Part shown: in pieces, positions 37,119-47,022 of the stretch | Layout of the letters: every line of letters starts with the position of its first letter | Numbering within the stretch: position 1 is the first letter of the stretch | From: Pyruvatibacter sp. HU-CL02332 | GTDB lineage: Bacteria; Pseudomonadota; Alphaproteobacteria; CGMCC-115125 | DNA: 64,000 nucleotides | Assembly (NCBI RefSeq): GCF_040362765.1 | Contig: NZ_BAABWK010000001.1 | Location: 1,403,501-1,467,500 of the forward strand | Direction of reading: 5' to 3' | Notes under the pieces: model-generated | Told to the model about the DNA's origin: nothing | What the model saw: the letters and a program-made list of their open reading frames with translations, nothing else | The model's database searches: none | Made by a program: the position numbers and the translations under genes

Positions 37119-38732
37119 ATGACCGAACACCAGTCCCCCATTCGCCCCGTCCGCCGCGCCCTTTTGTCCGTATCCGACAAGACCGGCCTGATAGACTTTG
37201 GCAAGGCGCTGGCGGAGCGTGGCGTGCAGCTGGTATCGACCGGCGGCACAGCCAAAGCCCTGCGGGATGCCGGACTGGACGTCGCTGACGTTTCTGACAT
37301 CACCCAGTTTCCGGAAATGATGGACGGTCGGGTCAAGACACTGCATCCCGGTGTCCATGGCGGCCTGCTCTATGTCCGCGGCAACGCCACCCACGAAGAC
37401 GCCGCCAACAAGCACAACATCGTGCCCATCGACCTGTTAGCGGTGAACCTCTACCCGTTTGAAGAAACCATCGCCGCACAAGCAAAGGCGGGGGTTGCCG
37501 ACTACGACACGTCGATTGAAAACATCGACATCGGCGGCCCCGCCATGATCCGCGCCGCTGCCAAGAACCACGACGGTGTTGCCGTCGTGGTGGACGCCAG
37601 CGACTACGACGCGGTGCTGGCCGACATGGACGCCAACGACAACAAGACCAGCTTCAAACTGCGCCAGCGCCTTGCCGCCAAGGCTTATGCACGCACAGCC
37701 GCCTATGACGCCGCGATCTCCAACTGGTTTGCCAATGAGATTGAAGACGACGCGCCAACCTATCGCGCCGTAGCAGGCACCCTGGCGCAGACACTTCGAT
37801 ATGGTGAGAACCCGCACCAGAATGCAGCCTTCTACACAACAGGTGAAAATCGCCCCGGCGTTGCGACAGCAACCCAGCTGCAGGGCAAGGAGCTGTCCTA
37901 CAACAACCTCAATGACACCGACGCGGCCTTTGAATGTGTCGCCGAGTTTGGTGCAGACCAGCCCGCCGTTGCCATCATCAAGCATGCCAATCCGTGCGGC
38001 GTTGCCCTGGGCGGGTCGCTGCTGGAAGCCTACGAGAAAGCCCTGCGGTGTGATCCGGTCTCAGCCTTTGGCGGCATCATCGCGCTCAACGGCACGCTCG
38101 ATGCCGCGACGGCAGAAAAAATCTCCGGCATCTTCACCGAGGTGATCATTGCACCCAACGCCGATGACGCCGCGCGCGAAATCATCGCAAAGAAGAAAAA
38201 CCTCCGCCTGCTGATTACCGGTGGTTTGCCCAACCCCGAAGCAAAGGGCTTCACCGCCAAGACGGTTGCGGGCGGCATGCTGGTCCAGTCCCGCGACGCA
38301 GGCCGCATCATGCCGACAGACCTCAAGGTCGTGACAAAGCGCGCGCCCTCGGAGCAGGAATTGAGTGATCTTCTGTTTGCCTTCCGCGTTGCCAAGCATG
38401 TGAAATCAAACGCCATCATCTATGCCAAGGACAACGCAACCGTCGGCATCGGCGCCGGTCAGATGAGCCGCATCGATTCAAGCCGCATCGCTGCGCGCAA
38501 GTCGGAAGATGCCGCCAGGGAAGCAGGCCTCACCGAAGCCCTGGCCAAGAGGTCCGTTGTTGCCTCAGACGCTTTCTTCCCCTTCGCAGATGGCCTGTTG
38601 AGCGCCGCAGAAGCCGGGGCAACAGCTGTCATCCAGCCTGGTGGATCCATTCGCGATGATGAGGTAATTGCCGCAGCAGATGACGCAGGCCTTGCCATGG
38701 TCCTCACCGGCATGCGTCACTTCCGTCACTAG
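37119..38732 (+). CDS. purH: Bifunctional AICAR formyltransferase/IMP cyclohydrolase
   Basis: The 537-residue protein performs the last two steps of IMP synthesis. The N-terminal MGS-like cyclohydrolase domain shows [35 protein letters not shown] and [19 protein letters not shown]. The formyltransferase domain has [36 protein letters not shown] and IQPGGSIRD. The ATG at 37119 gives the standard start; the longer frame overlaps the non-coding gap. Confidence 0.97.
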   Translation: MTEHQSPIRPVRRALLSVSDKTGLIDFGKALAERGVQLVSTGGTAKALRDAGLDVADVSDITQFPEMMDGRVKTLHPGVHGGLLYVRGNATHEDAANKHNIVPIDLLAVNLYPFEETIAAQAKAGVADYDTSIENIDIGGPAMIRAAAKNHDGVAVVVDASDYDAVLADMDANDNKTSFKLRQRLAAKAYARTAAYDAAISNWFANEIEDDAPTYRAVAGTLAQTLRYGENPHQNAAFYTTGENRPGVATATQLQGKELSYNNLNDTDAAFECVAEFGADQPAVAIIKHANPCGVALGGSLLEAYEKALRCDPVSAFGGIIALNGTLDAATAEKISGIFTEVIIAPNADDAAREIIAKKKNLRLLITGGLPNPEAKGFTAKTVAGGMLVQSRDAGRIMPTDLKVVTKRAPSEQELSDLLFAFRVAKHVKSNAIIYAKDNATVGIGAGQMSRIDSSRIAARKSEDAAREAGLTEALAKRSVVASDAFFPFADGLLSAAEAGATAVIQPGGSIRDDEVIAAADDAGLAMVLTGMRHFRH

Positions 38733-38752
38733 GTACAACGGGAGAGTTAGCC

Positions 38753-39073
38753 ATGCTTGTCACGACCACCAACAGCATCGAAGGCCGCAGGATCACCGAG
38801 TACAAGGGTCTCGTCGCTGGCGAGGCCGTGACCGGTGCCAATGTGGTGCGGGATATCTTTGCAGGCCTGCGTGACTTCTTCGGCGGGCGCTCGGGCTCCT
38901 ACGAAAAAGTATTCCGCTCCAGCCGCGAAGCCGCCATTGAAGACATGGTCGCCAACGCGCAGGCCATGGGCGCCAATGCGGTCGTGGGCGTGGACATCGA
39001 TTATGAGTCAGTCGGCGCCAAAGGTTCGATCCTCATGGCCACCGCATGCGGTACAGCCGTGGTGATTGAGTAG
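38753..39073 (+). CDS. YbjQ family (UPF0145) protein
   Basis: The 106-residue protein matches the YbjQ fold: [48 protein letters not shown], then [20 protein letters not shown]. The family has been described as putative heavy-metal-binding, without strong proof. GGGAGAG before the ATG is the ribosome site. It may be co-transcribed with purH, 20 bases upstream. Confidence 0.93.
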   Translation: MLVTTTNSIEGRRITEYKGLVAGEAVTGANVVRDIFAGLRDFFGGRSGSYEKVFRSSREAAIEDMVANAQAMGANAVVGVDIDYESVGAKGSILMATACGTAVVIE

Positions 39074-39076
39074 CCC

Positions 39077-40507
39077 CTAGGTGTGAAGTCCCTCTGACCG
39101 CTCTTCCTTGACGAAGAACATCAGCGCCAGACCGGACAGCAGAAACACGAGTACGATGGAAAGACCCAGCCGCTGATTGCCAGTGGCCTGGGTCACGATG
39201 CCAATGGTGAGCGGCGCAAGGAATGTCGTTGCCTTGCCCGCCAATGCATAGAGGCCAAAGAACTCAGCCATCATGTCGCGTGGGGCCAGACGCGCCAGCA
39301 TGGTGCGGCTTGAGGCCAGGGCCGGGCCAACGCCAAGCCCGAACAGACAGGCGATGACGAGAAACGCGATCTCGCCACTGCTTGAGAAGGGCGCAGCCCC
39401 TTCCGCCCGCGGCGCAACTTCAAAGACAAAGAACATCGTGTCGCTGTCAACGGAGACGAGGGCAACCGATGTGAGGATCACCACCACCAGTGCACCGACA
39501 ATCGTCCGCTTGCTGCCGATGCGCGCATCAATGACCCCGCCAAGAAACCCGCCAAGGGCTGAAAACAGCGTGACGACAATGCCGAAGACAGCAAGCTCCA
39601 GGGCACTCCAGCCAAACAGCGCGCCCGCAATAATGCCGCCGAACATGAAGACGGCTGTGCAACCATCGTAGTAGAGCATCCGCGCAATGAGGTAGAGACC
39701 GACATTGCGGAAGTGTTTGAGCCGCCGGAATGTTTCGCCTAGCTGGCGAATGCCCTGGCGCGCCGCCGCAACACGCTTGAGCCCGGTCCTGGGCTGGTCC
39801 GGAGTCAGCAAAAACAGCGGCAGCATGAAGACCAGAAACCACAGGCCTGCCAGTGGGCCCACAATGCGCTCGTCTTCATAGGCTGACCTGTCCAGCCCCA
39901 ACAGTGGCGCATCAGGAATGAACGACGCTTCGATATTGCCGGGCAGCTGAAACGCAAACAGCACGATCGCCAGGGCAAAGATGCCCGCCACCTGCGCAAT
40001 GCCATATCCAACGCCGGACAAGAGCGCCATGCGCCGCTCGGTTGAAATATTGGGGAGCATGGCATTGGCAAACGTTGTGACGAACTCAGCAGAGATCGAC
40101 GCGACAATCACCAGAACCATGATCGGCAACAAGGCACCGCCGGGCTCGGCGATCCACAAACCGATACAGCCGAAAGAGACGCCCAGCAGGAAAAACCCGA
40201 TGAACGGTTTGCGCGGCCCCGCTGCGTCTGCCATGGCACCGAGAATGGGGGACATCAGCGCAATAGCAATGCCCGCAATCGCCTGCGTGTACCCCCAATA
40301 AGCCTGGCCGTCAGCCGCATCACCCTGAAAGAAGACGTTGGCGAAGTAGTTTGAAAAAAGAAAGATCGTGATCAGTGAGAAGTAGGGCTGGTTCGCCCAC
40401 TCATACATAAGCCACCCGACCTGACCACTGGTGTGGTTGGACGGTTCGCCATGGGACGCTGTTTGCGTCGCAGTATCTTCTTCGCCGCGCGGCCAGCCTT
40501 CACTCAT
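39077..40507 (-). CDS. UMF1/Atg22-like MFS transporter (third of three)
   Basis: The 476-residue protein has about twelve membrane helices and the UMF1 entry motif SGQVGWLMYEWANQPYFSLITIFLFSNYF, followed by PILGAMADAAGPRKPFI. UMF1-type MFS proteins are related to the yeast vacuolar amino-acid effluxer Atg22; bacterial substrates are mostly unknown. It starts only three bases after the stop of the second transporter, so it is translated from the same message. It is clearly paralogous to the two upstream copies. Confidence 0.9.
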   Translation of the reverse strand: MSEGWPRGEEDTATQTASHGEPSNHTSGQVGWLMYEWANQPYFSLITIFLFSNYFANVFFQGDAADGQAYWGYTQAIAGIAIALMSPILGAMADAAGPRKPFIGFFLLGVSFGCIGLWIAEPGGALLPIMVLVIVASISAEFVTTFANAMLPNISTERRMALLSGVGYGIAQVAGIFALAIVLFAFQLPGNIEASFIPDAPLLGLDRSAYEDERIVGPLAGLWFLVFMLPLFLLTPDQPRTGLKRVAAARQGIRQLGETFRRLKHFRNVGLYLIARMLYYDGCTAVFMFGGIIAGALFGWSALELAVFGIVVTLFSALGGFLGGVIDARIGSKRTIVGALVVVILTSVALVSVDSDTMFFVFEVAPRAEGAAPFSSSGEIAFLVIACLFGLGVGPALASSRTMLARLAPRDMMAEFFGLYALAGKATTFLAPLTIGIVTQATGNQRLGLSIVLVFLLSGLALMFFVKEERSEGLHT

Positions 40508-40510
40508 CTC

Positions 40511-41986
40511 CTAGTGGTCTCCATCGGCACGTTCGGCGCGCGTCTCGTTGACGAAGATCATGACGGCCATGCCCGCCAGCAGCAGGAGCAGAATGGACGC
40601 AAAGCCTGCCCGCTGGCTGTCAAACATGTCTGTCGAGATGCCCACAAGGATCGGCGCAACGAATGCTGTTGCCGTACCCGACAGCGCATAGAGCCCGAAG
40701 AACTCCGTCATCATTTTTGCCGGAGCAATGCGCGCCAGCATGGTGCGCGAATTGGCATAAGCCGCCGTGATGAAAATCGCGATGATGATTACAACGCACA
40801 GATAAAGAAGCTCAGGCAGCGTCTTGAAGAAAGGCAACGACCAGATTGGTCCGGTGCTTTCATAGGGCTGGAAAAACAGTTCCGTTGGTGTGATCGATAC
40901 CGCCAGCAGCAGACCCAGCGTCGTGCCGCCAATCGACGTCATGATGGCGATCTTGGAGCCGAAGGTATCATCGAGCCAGCCACCGATGAGACCGCCCAGA
41001 ACAGCAAACACCGACAGGATGATGCCGTAGACCAGCATGTCCAGGGTGCCCCAGCCGAACACGCCTGCGGCATAAACACCACCGAAGATCAGCACCGCCG
41101 TCTTGCCGTCATTGTAGAGCATCCGCGCGCCCAGATAGGTGGCAACATTGCGGTAGTGCTTCAGGCGCATGACGGTCAGCACCACGCGGCGCACGCCCTT
41201 CTGCATCGCTTCCCACGCACCGATCGTATTCTTGGCAGCGTCCGGCGTGAACAGGAACAGCGGCAGGGAGAATGCGGCAAGCCACATGCCCGCTACAGGT
41301 CCGGAAATCCGGCTGTCCTGGAACAGCGACTGGTCGAGACCGAAAAGCGGGGTATCCGGAATAAAGCTCCACGGCACATTGCCGGGCAGCGTGAAGAACA
41401 CCAGCATGAAAATCAGGATCAGCAGGCCACCGAGATTGCCCAGCGCGAGCCCAAGCCCCGACAGAAAACCAATCCGCGAATGCGGCGCGATGGAGGGCAG
41501 CATAGAATTATGAAACACCGCCGAAAACTCATAGGCGATGGTGATGGTCACAATGCAAAGCGCAACACCCCAGATGCCAATGCCGCCATCGCCGGGCAGC
41601 GCAAACCACAGGGCAATCATCGCGGGCACCATCACCAGCGTGAACGCAATGATCCAGGGTTTGCGTGTGCCGCCGAGATCCGCGATGGCACCGAGGAACG
41701 GCGCCAGAATGGCAATGGCCGCCCCGGCAAAGCCATTGATGTAGCCCCAGATCGCCTGACCCTGAACCGGGTCACCGACCACATGATTGGAGAAGTAGGG
41801 CGCAAACACATAGATGGTGATGAGCAAGACATACGGATTGCGCGCCCACTCAAAAATTGCCCAGGAAATCTGACCGCGCCGGTCAGCGGGAGTGCCGCCA
41901 TCAGCAGACTGTGTATCCGGCCCCGGGTTATCAACACCGGCAGGTGTGGACGGGGTGATGGGGATTTCAGTGACGTCCTGTGACAA
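40511..41986 (-). CDS. UMF1/Atg22-like MFS transporter (second of three)
   Basis: The 491-residue protein shares the UMF1 layout: RGQISWAIFEWARNPYVLLITIYVFAPYFSN, PFLGAIADLGGTRKPWI, and a TMLARIAPAKMMTEFFGLYALSGTATAFVAP stretch near the C-terminus that recurs in all three copies. It lies 74 bases after the first transporter and 3 bases before the third. Distinct N-terminal charge and loop residues suggest different substrates or functional divergence rather than a very recent copy. Confidence 0.9.
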   Translation of the reverse strand: MSQDVTEIPITPSTPAGVDNPGPDTQSADGGTPADRRGQISWAIFEWARNPYVLLITIYVFAPYFSNHVVGDPVQGQAIWGYINGFAGAAIAILAPFLGAIADLGGTRKPWIIAFTLVMVPAMIALWFALPGDGGIGIWGVALCIVTITIAYEFSAVFHNSMLPSIAPHSRIGFLSGLGLALGNLGGLLILIFMLVFFTLPGNVPWSFIPDTPLFGLDQSLFQDSRISGPVAGMWLAAFSLPLFLFTPDAAKNTIGAWEAMQKGVRRVVLTVMRLKHYRNVATYLGARMLYNDGKTAVLIFGGVYAAGVFGWGTLDMLVYGIILSVFAVLGGLIGGWLDDTFGSKIAIMTSIGGTTLGLLLAVSITPTELFFQPYESTGPIWSLPFFKTLPELLYLCVVIIIAIFITAAYANSRTMLARIAPAKMMTEFFGLYALSGTATAFVAPILVGISTDMFDSQRAGFASILLLLLAGMAVMIFVNETRAERADGDH

Positions 41987-42060
41987 ACCTTGTGTGCCTC
42001 CCGGCGAGTGGGCCGCGGTTGATCCGGGTCCCGCTTATGTCGTGTTGGGGTGTGGGGAAC

Positions 42061-43494
42061 TCAATCGCTGATGGCTTCTTCCCGGCGCTCAGCAACCCCG
42101 AAGAGCAGCATAAAGCCAACAACCAGAAAGGCCACAATCACTGCCAGGCCCGCGCGCTGGCTGTCGTAAGCCAGTGTTGCCCAGGCAATGGCGAGCGGCG
42201 CCAGAAACGCTGTCGCCTTGCCGGAGAGCGCATAGAGACCGAAGAATTCCGTCATCATGCTCGGGGGTGCCATGCGGGCCAGCATGGTGCGGCTTGCCGC
42301 CTGCGCCGGGCCACCTGAAATGCCGATGAGAATACCGAACACGAGATAGATCTGCTCCCCGATGCTGGAGAACGGTGCTGCGCCCGGCTGTGGTGGCTCA
42401 ACAGGAACCGTGAAAAAGATCGTGTCCGGACCAATGGAGGCAGAGCCGATGGTCGCAACGATGAGGCCGAGCACGGAGATCTGAATGGTCCGCTTCGAGC
42501 CGATCTTGTCGTCGAGCCAACCGCCCAGAAAAGCACCGGCCGCTGCAAAGATTGACAGGATGATGCCGAACAGGCCGAGCGTCATGATCTCCCAGCCAAA
42601 GATGCCCGCCGCATAAATGCCGCCAAACGCAAAGATAGCGGACAGACCATCGAAGTAGAGCATGCGCGAAAACAGATAGAGCGCAATGTTGCGGAAGCGG
42701 CGCAGGTGACCCAGCGTGGTCTTGAGCTGCACAAGGCCCTGGCGCACTGCCGCGCCCGCCTTTACGCCCGTCGCAGGTGCATCCGGCGTGAACACGAAAA
42801 GCGGGATCACAAAGATCGCAAACCAGATGGCGACCATGGGCCCTGAAAACCTGTCCGCCTCGGACATGGCCGGGTCCAGACCAAACAGCGGCGGCTGCCC
42901 CAGCATGGTGAGGCCGGTCTCGCGATCCGCGGCCAGAAAGAACAACACGATGATCAGTGCCAGAAGGCCACCCACATAGCCGATGCCCCAGCCAAAGCCG
43001 GACAACGTGCCCATGCGTCCAGTTGAAACAAGCGAGGGCAACATGGCGTTGTTGAAAACAACCGCGATTTCCATGGCGATGGCTGCGCAGGCAACCGCCA
43101 CCATGATGGGCGCAGGATTGATTGCCCCTTCGCCGGGCAGGGCAAACCAAAGGCAGGAGACAGCGAGACAAAAGCCAACGCCGCAGGCAGCAAGCCATGG
43201 CTTGCGACGACCGGTCTGATCAGCAATGGACCCGACGATGGGGGAGATGAACGCAATGGCCAGCCCGGCATAGCCGAGTGCCTGACCCCACAGCGCCTGA
43301 CCCAGCGTGGCGTCACCCACATAGGTGGCAGCGAAGTAGGGAGCAAAAATGAAAGTAGTGATGAGCGCGAAATAAGGCTGGTTGGCCCAGTCAAACAACG
43401 CCCAGGAGACCTGACCACGACGCGGCGCAACTGGCCCGCCAATGGCACTTGTGACGCCTGTGGTGGCAGCGCCGGTATCTACACTCATACTCAT
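42061..43494 (-). CDS. UMF1/Atg22-like MFS transporter (first of three)
   Basis: The 477-residue protein carries RGQVSWALFDWANQPYFALITTFIFAPYFAA, PIVGSIADQTGRRKPWL and TMLARMAPPSMMTEFFGLYALSGKATAFLAP. It is the promoter-proximal member of the tandem set and begins 59 bases after the TetR gene on the same strand. The set therefore reads as TetR-UMF1-UMF1-UMF1. Direction of transport is not predictable; relatives are thought to export or release small molecules. Confidence 0.9.
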   Translation of the reverse strand: MSMSVDTGAATTGVTSAIGGPVAPRRGQVSWALFDWANQPYFALITTFIFAPYFAATYVGDATLGQALWGQALGYAGLAIAFISPIVGSIADQTGRRKPWLAACGVGFCLAVSCLWFALPGEGAINPAPIMVAVACAAIAMEIAVVFNNAMLPSLVSTGRMGTLSGFGWGIGYVGGLLALIIVLFFLAADRETGLTMLGQPPLFGLDPAMSEADRFSGPMVAIWFAIFVIPLFVFTPDAPATGVKAGAAVRQGLVQLKTTLGHLRRFRNIALYLFSRMLYFDGLSAIFAFGGIYAAGIFGWEIMTLGLFGIILSIFAAAGAFLGGWLDDKIGSKRTIQISVLGLIVATIGSASIGPDTIFFTVPVEPPQPGAAPFSSIGEQIYLVFGILIGISGGPAQAASRTMLARMAPPSMMTEFFGLYALSGKATAFLAPLAIAWATLAYDSQRAGLAVIVAFLVVGFMLLFGVAERREEAISD

Positions 43495-43553
43495 CCCCCT
43501 GAACCCGAGGGGACTCTATCAGGCGCAGGGGTCCGGTCTACCCTGTTGACGCA

Positions 43554-44192
43554 TCATTGATGGGCAGTGGCAGACCGAAGTTCCATCGCATCCACAAGAA
43601 GGCCAAGCGTGGTCAGTGCTCGCGCCTTCCAGTCACTCATATCCACAAGGCGGGATACTTCGTGCTGGCGCAGGCTGACATACCCATGCAGCAACGCCCA
43701 TGTCTGCACCGCAGCGTCCTGTTTCTCCTTGTGGGTCGCTGTATCGGGAAGCAGCTTGGCCACATGCCACAACATCGTGTTGAAGGCCTTGGCGCCGACC
43801 AGTTCAGCGTCATGGGACGGCACAAATTCCGCATCCCGTTCGCCGAAGATAAGCCGATAGTGAGCTGCGTGGCTTTCCGCCATGTCGAGATATTGCTGCG
43901 AGGCACGCATGATGGTGTCCCGGTCGGAGAGACCAGCATCGGCAACGGTCATGCTCTCGATCACCAGATTGAAGCCCTCGATATACAGCGCATCCAGAAT
44001 GCCCTGCTTACCCTGGAAGTGGCTGTAGATGCCGATGGTGGACGTCCCCGCCCTGGCAGCAATGGCACGAACGCTGAGCGACTTGATGCCACCTTCCAGA
44101 AATATGTCAGACGCCGCAGCCAGAATATTGGCCTTGGGATTGTCTGGATTTTGAGGCTTGGCCTCGGTTTTTCTAGCTGCTTTGCCGCTCAT
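43554..44192 (-). CDS. TetR family regulator of the UMF1/flavoprotein locus
   Basis: The 212-residue protein has an N-terminal TetR helix-turn-helix (ANILAAASDIFLEGGIKSLSVRAIAARAGTSTIGIYSHFQGKQGILDALY) and a C-terminal ligand domain. The ATG at 44192 follows the usual basic N-terminus; an upstream GTG at 44234 is less likely. Two near-identical ATAAC-N3-GTTAT operators lie in the gap to the divergent flavoprotein gene, so it very likely represses that gene and its own operon. The inducer may be the flavoprotein substrate. Confidence 0.9.
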   Translation of the reverse strand: MSGKAARKTEAKPQNPDNPKANILAAASDIFLEGGIKSLSVRAIAARAGTSTIGIYSHFQGKQGILDALYIEGFNLVIESMTVADAGLSDRDTIMRASQQYLDMAESHAAHYRLIFGERDAEFVPSHDAELVGAKAFNTMLWHVAKLLPDTATHKEKQDAAVQTWALLHGYVSLRQHEVSRLVDMSDWKARALTTLGLLVDAMELRSATAHQ

Positions 44193-44227
44193 GAAAAGGA
44201 TCGATCTTGAAAATGGGGAGACAGCGC

Positions 44228-44256
44228 TTGACACACCATAACACTGTTATTAGATA
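44228..44256 (+). promoter_or_regulatory. Sigma-70-type promoter of the flavoprotein gene
   Basis: TTGACA (44228-44233) is followed by a 17-base spacer and TAGATA (44251-44256), a near-consensus promoter pointing to the gene at 44348. The spacer contains operator 1, so repressor binding would block RNA polymerase. Confidence 0.7.
44238..44250. promoter_or_regulatory. TetR operator 1
   Basis: ATAACACTGTTAT is a perfect palindrome (6-bp arms around a central C) within the promoter spacer. Confidence 0.75.
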
Positions 44257-44268
44257 TCCGCCCAGAAC

Positions 44269-44281
44269 ATAACAGCGTTAT
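44269..44281. promoter_or_regulatory. TetR operator 2
   Basis: ATAACAGCGTTAT has perfect 5-bp outer arms and matches operator 1 except at two central bases. The centres are 31 bases apart, about three helical turns, so two dimers would bind the same face of the DNA. Confidence 0.72.
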
Positions 44282-44347
44282 ATCAAAGATCAAACCGAAA
44301 TCTCCTGAACCCGCTAGGGCTCACAGACATCACAAGGGTGAAAGTTC

Positions 44348-45778
44348 ATGACCGAGATACTGGAAACGGATTATCTGATCGTCGGCGCAGGTGCCATGGG
44401 CATGGCCTTTGTGGACACGCTGCTCAGCGAAACTGATGCACGCATTCTCATCGTCGATGGCCACGCCAAGCCCGGTGGTCACTGGAACGATGCCTACCCC
44501 TTCGTGACCCTGCATCAGCCCGCCTCCTTCTACGGCGTGGCGTCGCGCGAACTCTCCACCGGTGAAAAGGACCAGGCGGGCCTCAACAAAGGCCTGTGCG
44601 ACCTGTCATCAGGCGCCGACATCAATTCATACTTTGACCATGTGATGCGCCACACCTTTCTGCCGAGCGGACGCGTGCAGTACTTTCCCATGAGCCACTA
44701 CACAGGTGACTTCAACAGCGCGCACACATTCCATTCCCTCACCAGCGGCAAGCAGTACGAGGTGAAGGTCGCGAAGAAGATCGTCAACGCCACCTTCCTG
44801 AAAAACTCGGTGCCCTCCACCCACACGCCGAACTTTGCAGTCGAGGATGGCGTCAATTTCATGCCCCTGAATGACCTGCCGAAGGTCGACACTGCTCCTG
44901 ACGGCTATGTAGTCATCGGCGGAGGCAAGACCGGCATCGACGCCTGTCTGTGGCTGCTGGAAACCGGTGTCGACCCGGATAGCATCTGCTGGATCAAGTC
45001 CCGCGACGCCTGGCTTCTGGATCGCAGCAATACCCAGCCGACACCGGAGTTCTTTGAAACCACAATCGGCACCCAGGCCGGCCAGATGGAAGCAATCGCC
45101 AGTGCTGAATCTCTGGAGGACATGTTCGACCGTCTGGAGGCTTGTGGCTACTTCGTGCGCCTGGACAAGAGCGTCAAGCCGACCATGTTCCACGGCGCGA
45201 CAATCAGCCCGCTGGAACTGGAAGCCCTGCGCCGCATCAAGAACATCGTCCGCATGGGCCGTGTGCAGAAAGTGGGTGCGACTGAAATCATTCTGGACGA
45301 GGGTACCATCCCCACAACACCGGGCACGGTACATGTGGACTGTTCGGCGACAGCGGTCACCAACAAGGAGACGACCCCTGTCTTCAACAGGAATATCATC
45401 ACCCCGCAGTTTGTGCGCTCCTACCAGCCTCTGTTCAGTGCCTCCCTCATCGCCCACACAGAAGCGATCTATGGCGATGACGACGAAACCAAGAAGAACC
45501 AGATCTGCGGCGTCGTCCCCCTTCCCGACAGTCTTGAGGACTTCGTGCGCTTCACCTTTGCGGCCATGATGAACCAGTACACCTGGTCACAGGAGCCCGG
45601 CCTTGATGTGTGGCTGCAAAACAACCGCCTGGACGGCTTTTCCAAGATGATCGCCGGCATCTCCCCGGACGACGAGAAGCGCATGGCTGTCCTCAAACGG
45701 ATCCGCAAGGCAGCCGTTCCCGCGGTGACCAAGCTTGGCGAGTTTCTGAGCGAAATCGAGAAGAAAGCGGCCGCCTAG
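44348..45778 (+). CDS. FAD/NAD(P)-binding oxidoreductase
   Basis: The 476-residue protein begins with a dinucleotide-binding motif (DYLIVGAGAMGMAFVDTLLSE, with IVDGHAKPGGHW following) and has a second nucleotide site GYVVIGGGKTGIDACLWLLE near residue 180. This two-site layout is that of flavin-containing monooxygenases and related oxidoreductases, but I could not see a clear FMO fingerprint, so the reaction is open. It is divergent from the TetR-UMF1x3 operon and shares its operators. The likely model is modification plus transport of one class of compound. Confidence 0.8.
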   Translation: MTEILETDYLIVGAGAMGMAFVDTLLSETDARILIVDGHAKPGGHWNDAYPFVTLHQPASFYGVASRELSTGEKDQAGLNKGLCDLSSGADINSYFDHVMRHTFLPSGRVQYFPMSHYTGDFNSAHTFHSLTSGKQYEVKVAKKIVNATFLKNSVPSTHTPNFAVEDGVNFMPLNDLPKVDTAPDGYVVIGGGKTGIDACLWLLETGVDPDSICWIKSRDAWLLDRSNTQPTPEFFETTIGTQAGQMEAIASAESLEDMFDRLEACGYFVRLDKSVKPTMFHGATISPLELEALRRIKNIVRMGRVQKVGATEIILDEGTIPTTPGTVHVDCSATAVTNKETTPVFNRNIITPQFVRSYQPLFSASLIAHTEAIYGDDDETKKNQICGVVPLPDSLEDFVRFTFAAMMNQYTWSQEPGLDVWLQNNRLDGFSKMIAGISPDDEKRMAVLKRIRKAAVPAVTKLGEFLSEIEKKAAA

Positions 45779-45957
45779 CTCTCAGGATACCAGCCAACCA
45801 TCGGCCCCCGGGCGCGCTTGCCGTAGCGTTATGGGTGGGATTCCGGCAGATATGCGCGCTTGTACTCGCATTTGGCGGCGCAGGCAGGTAGGTTTGCCGG
45901 TAACCACGCGCATGTGCTGCGCGATACAGACCAGCGTATCCAAAAGAGGCCTGCCCC

Positions 45958-46980
45958 ATGAGCACCCAACAGCAATCCGATCTGCGTAACGACTGGACCC
46001 GCGACGAGGTCAATGACCTGTTCGCCATGCCGTTCAACGATCTGCTGTTTGCAGCCCAGACGGCCCATCGCCGCTATTTTGATCCCAATGAAGTGCAGCA
46101 GTCAGAGCTGCTGTCCATCAAGACCGGCGGTTGCCCCGAGGATTGCGGCTACTGCTCCCAGTCCGCCAAATTCGAGACCGGCCTCAAGGCCTCCAAACTG
46201 ATGGAAGTCGAAAAGGTGCTGACCGAAGCCCGCAAAGCCAAGGAGCGCGGCGCCACCCGCTATTGTATGGGCGCTGCCTGGCGCTCGCCCAAGGACCGCG
46301 ACCTGGACGCCGTGTGCGCCATGGTGGAAGGCGTCAAGGACATGGGCATGGAAGCCTGTGTGACCCTTGGCATGCTCGACGCCATGCAGGCCAAGCGCCT
46401 GCGCGATGCGGGCCTCGACTACTACAACCACAACATCGACACCGGCCGCGAGTACTACAAAGACATCATCACAACGCGCACCTTCGATGATCGCATCGAT
46501 ACGCTGGCGCATGTGCGCGACGCAGGCATTCACGTGTGTTCCGGCGGCATCATCGGCATGGGCGAGGAAAAGAAGGACCGCGCCGACATGCTGATGGAAC
46601 TGGCCAACCTTCCCGAACACCCCGAAAGCGTGCCCATCAACTCGCTGATGAAAGTCGGCGGGACCCCACTGGGCGAAGTGGAAGATCTGGACCCGCTGGA
46701 CTTCGTGCGCACCATCGCCGTTGCAAAAATCATGATGCCCGCCTCCATGGTGCGCCTGTCAGCGGGCCGTGAACACATGTCTGATGAATTGCAGGCCCTG
46801 TGTTTCCTCGCCGGCGCCAACTCGATCTTCATCGGCGACAAGCTGCTTACAACGGACAACCCGGGTGAAGACCACGACAAGGCGCTTCTGGCACGCCTTG
46901 GCATGAAGCCCATGGCAGCCCACACCGCAGCCCCCGAAGTGAAGCCGGAACACATCGTTCCGTCTCACGCGGCCGAGTAG
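45958..46980 (+). CDS. bioB: Biotin synthase
   Basis: The 340-residue radical SAM enzyme inserts sulphur into dethiobiotin. The SAM-cluster cysteines are C59, C63 and C66 in [13 protein letters not shown]. Other motifs are [38 protein letters not shown] and [31 protein letters not shown]. No other bio genes are adjacent. The 179-base gap upstream shows no BioR-type TTATMKATAA site that I could find; AAAAGAGG before the ATG is the ribosome site. Confidence 0.97.
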   Translation: MSTQQQSDLRNDWTRDEVNDLFAMPFNDLLFAAQTAHRRYFDPNEVQQSELLSIKTGGCPEDCGYCSQSAKFETGLKASKLMEVEKVLTEARKAKERGATRYCMGAAWRSPKDRDLDAVCAMVEGVKDMGMEACVTLGMLDAMQAKRLRDAGLDYYNHNIDTGREYYKDIITTRTFDDRIDTLAHVRDAGIHVCSGGIIGMGEEKKDRADMLMELANLPEHPESVPINSLMKVGGTPLGEVEDLDPLDFVRTIAVAKIMMPASMVRLSAGREHMSDELQALCFLAGANSIFIGDKLLTTDNPGEDHDKALLARLGMKPMAAHTAAPEVKPEHIVPSHAAE

Positions 46981-47022
46981 GCCGAAGACCCTGCACTCCG
47001 GGAAACTGTCTGGAAATACGGC

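Noticed and set aside
40433-41983. 516-residue open frame on the plus strand
   Set aside because: It is antisense to the second UMF1 transporter; its Arg/His/Gln-rich sequence has no membrane or domain pattern.
42001-42050. REP-like element between the first and second UMF1 genes
   Set aside because: Only a partial GGTTGATCCGGG half is present, without the matching arm.
45779-45957. Riboswitch or BioR/BirA site before bioB
   Set aside because: No TTATMKATAA-like or BirA-like palindrome and no recognisable riboswitch fold was found; only a short GGCA/TGCC repeat is present.
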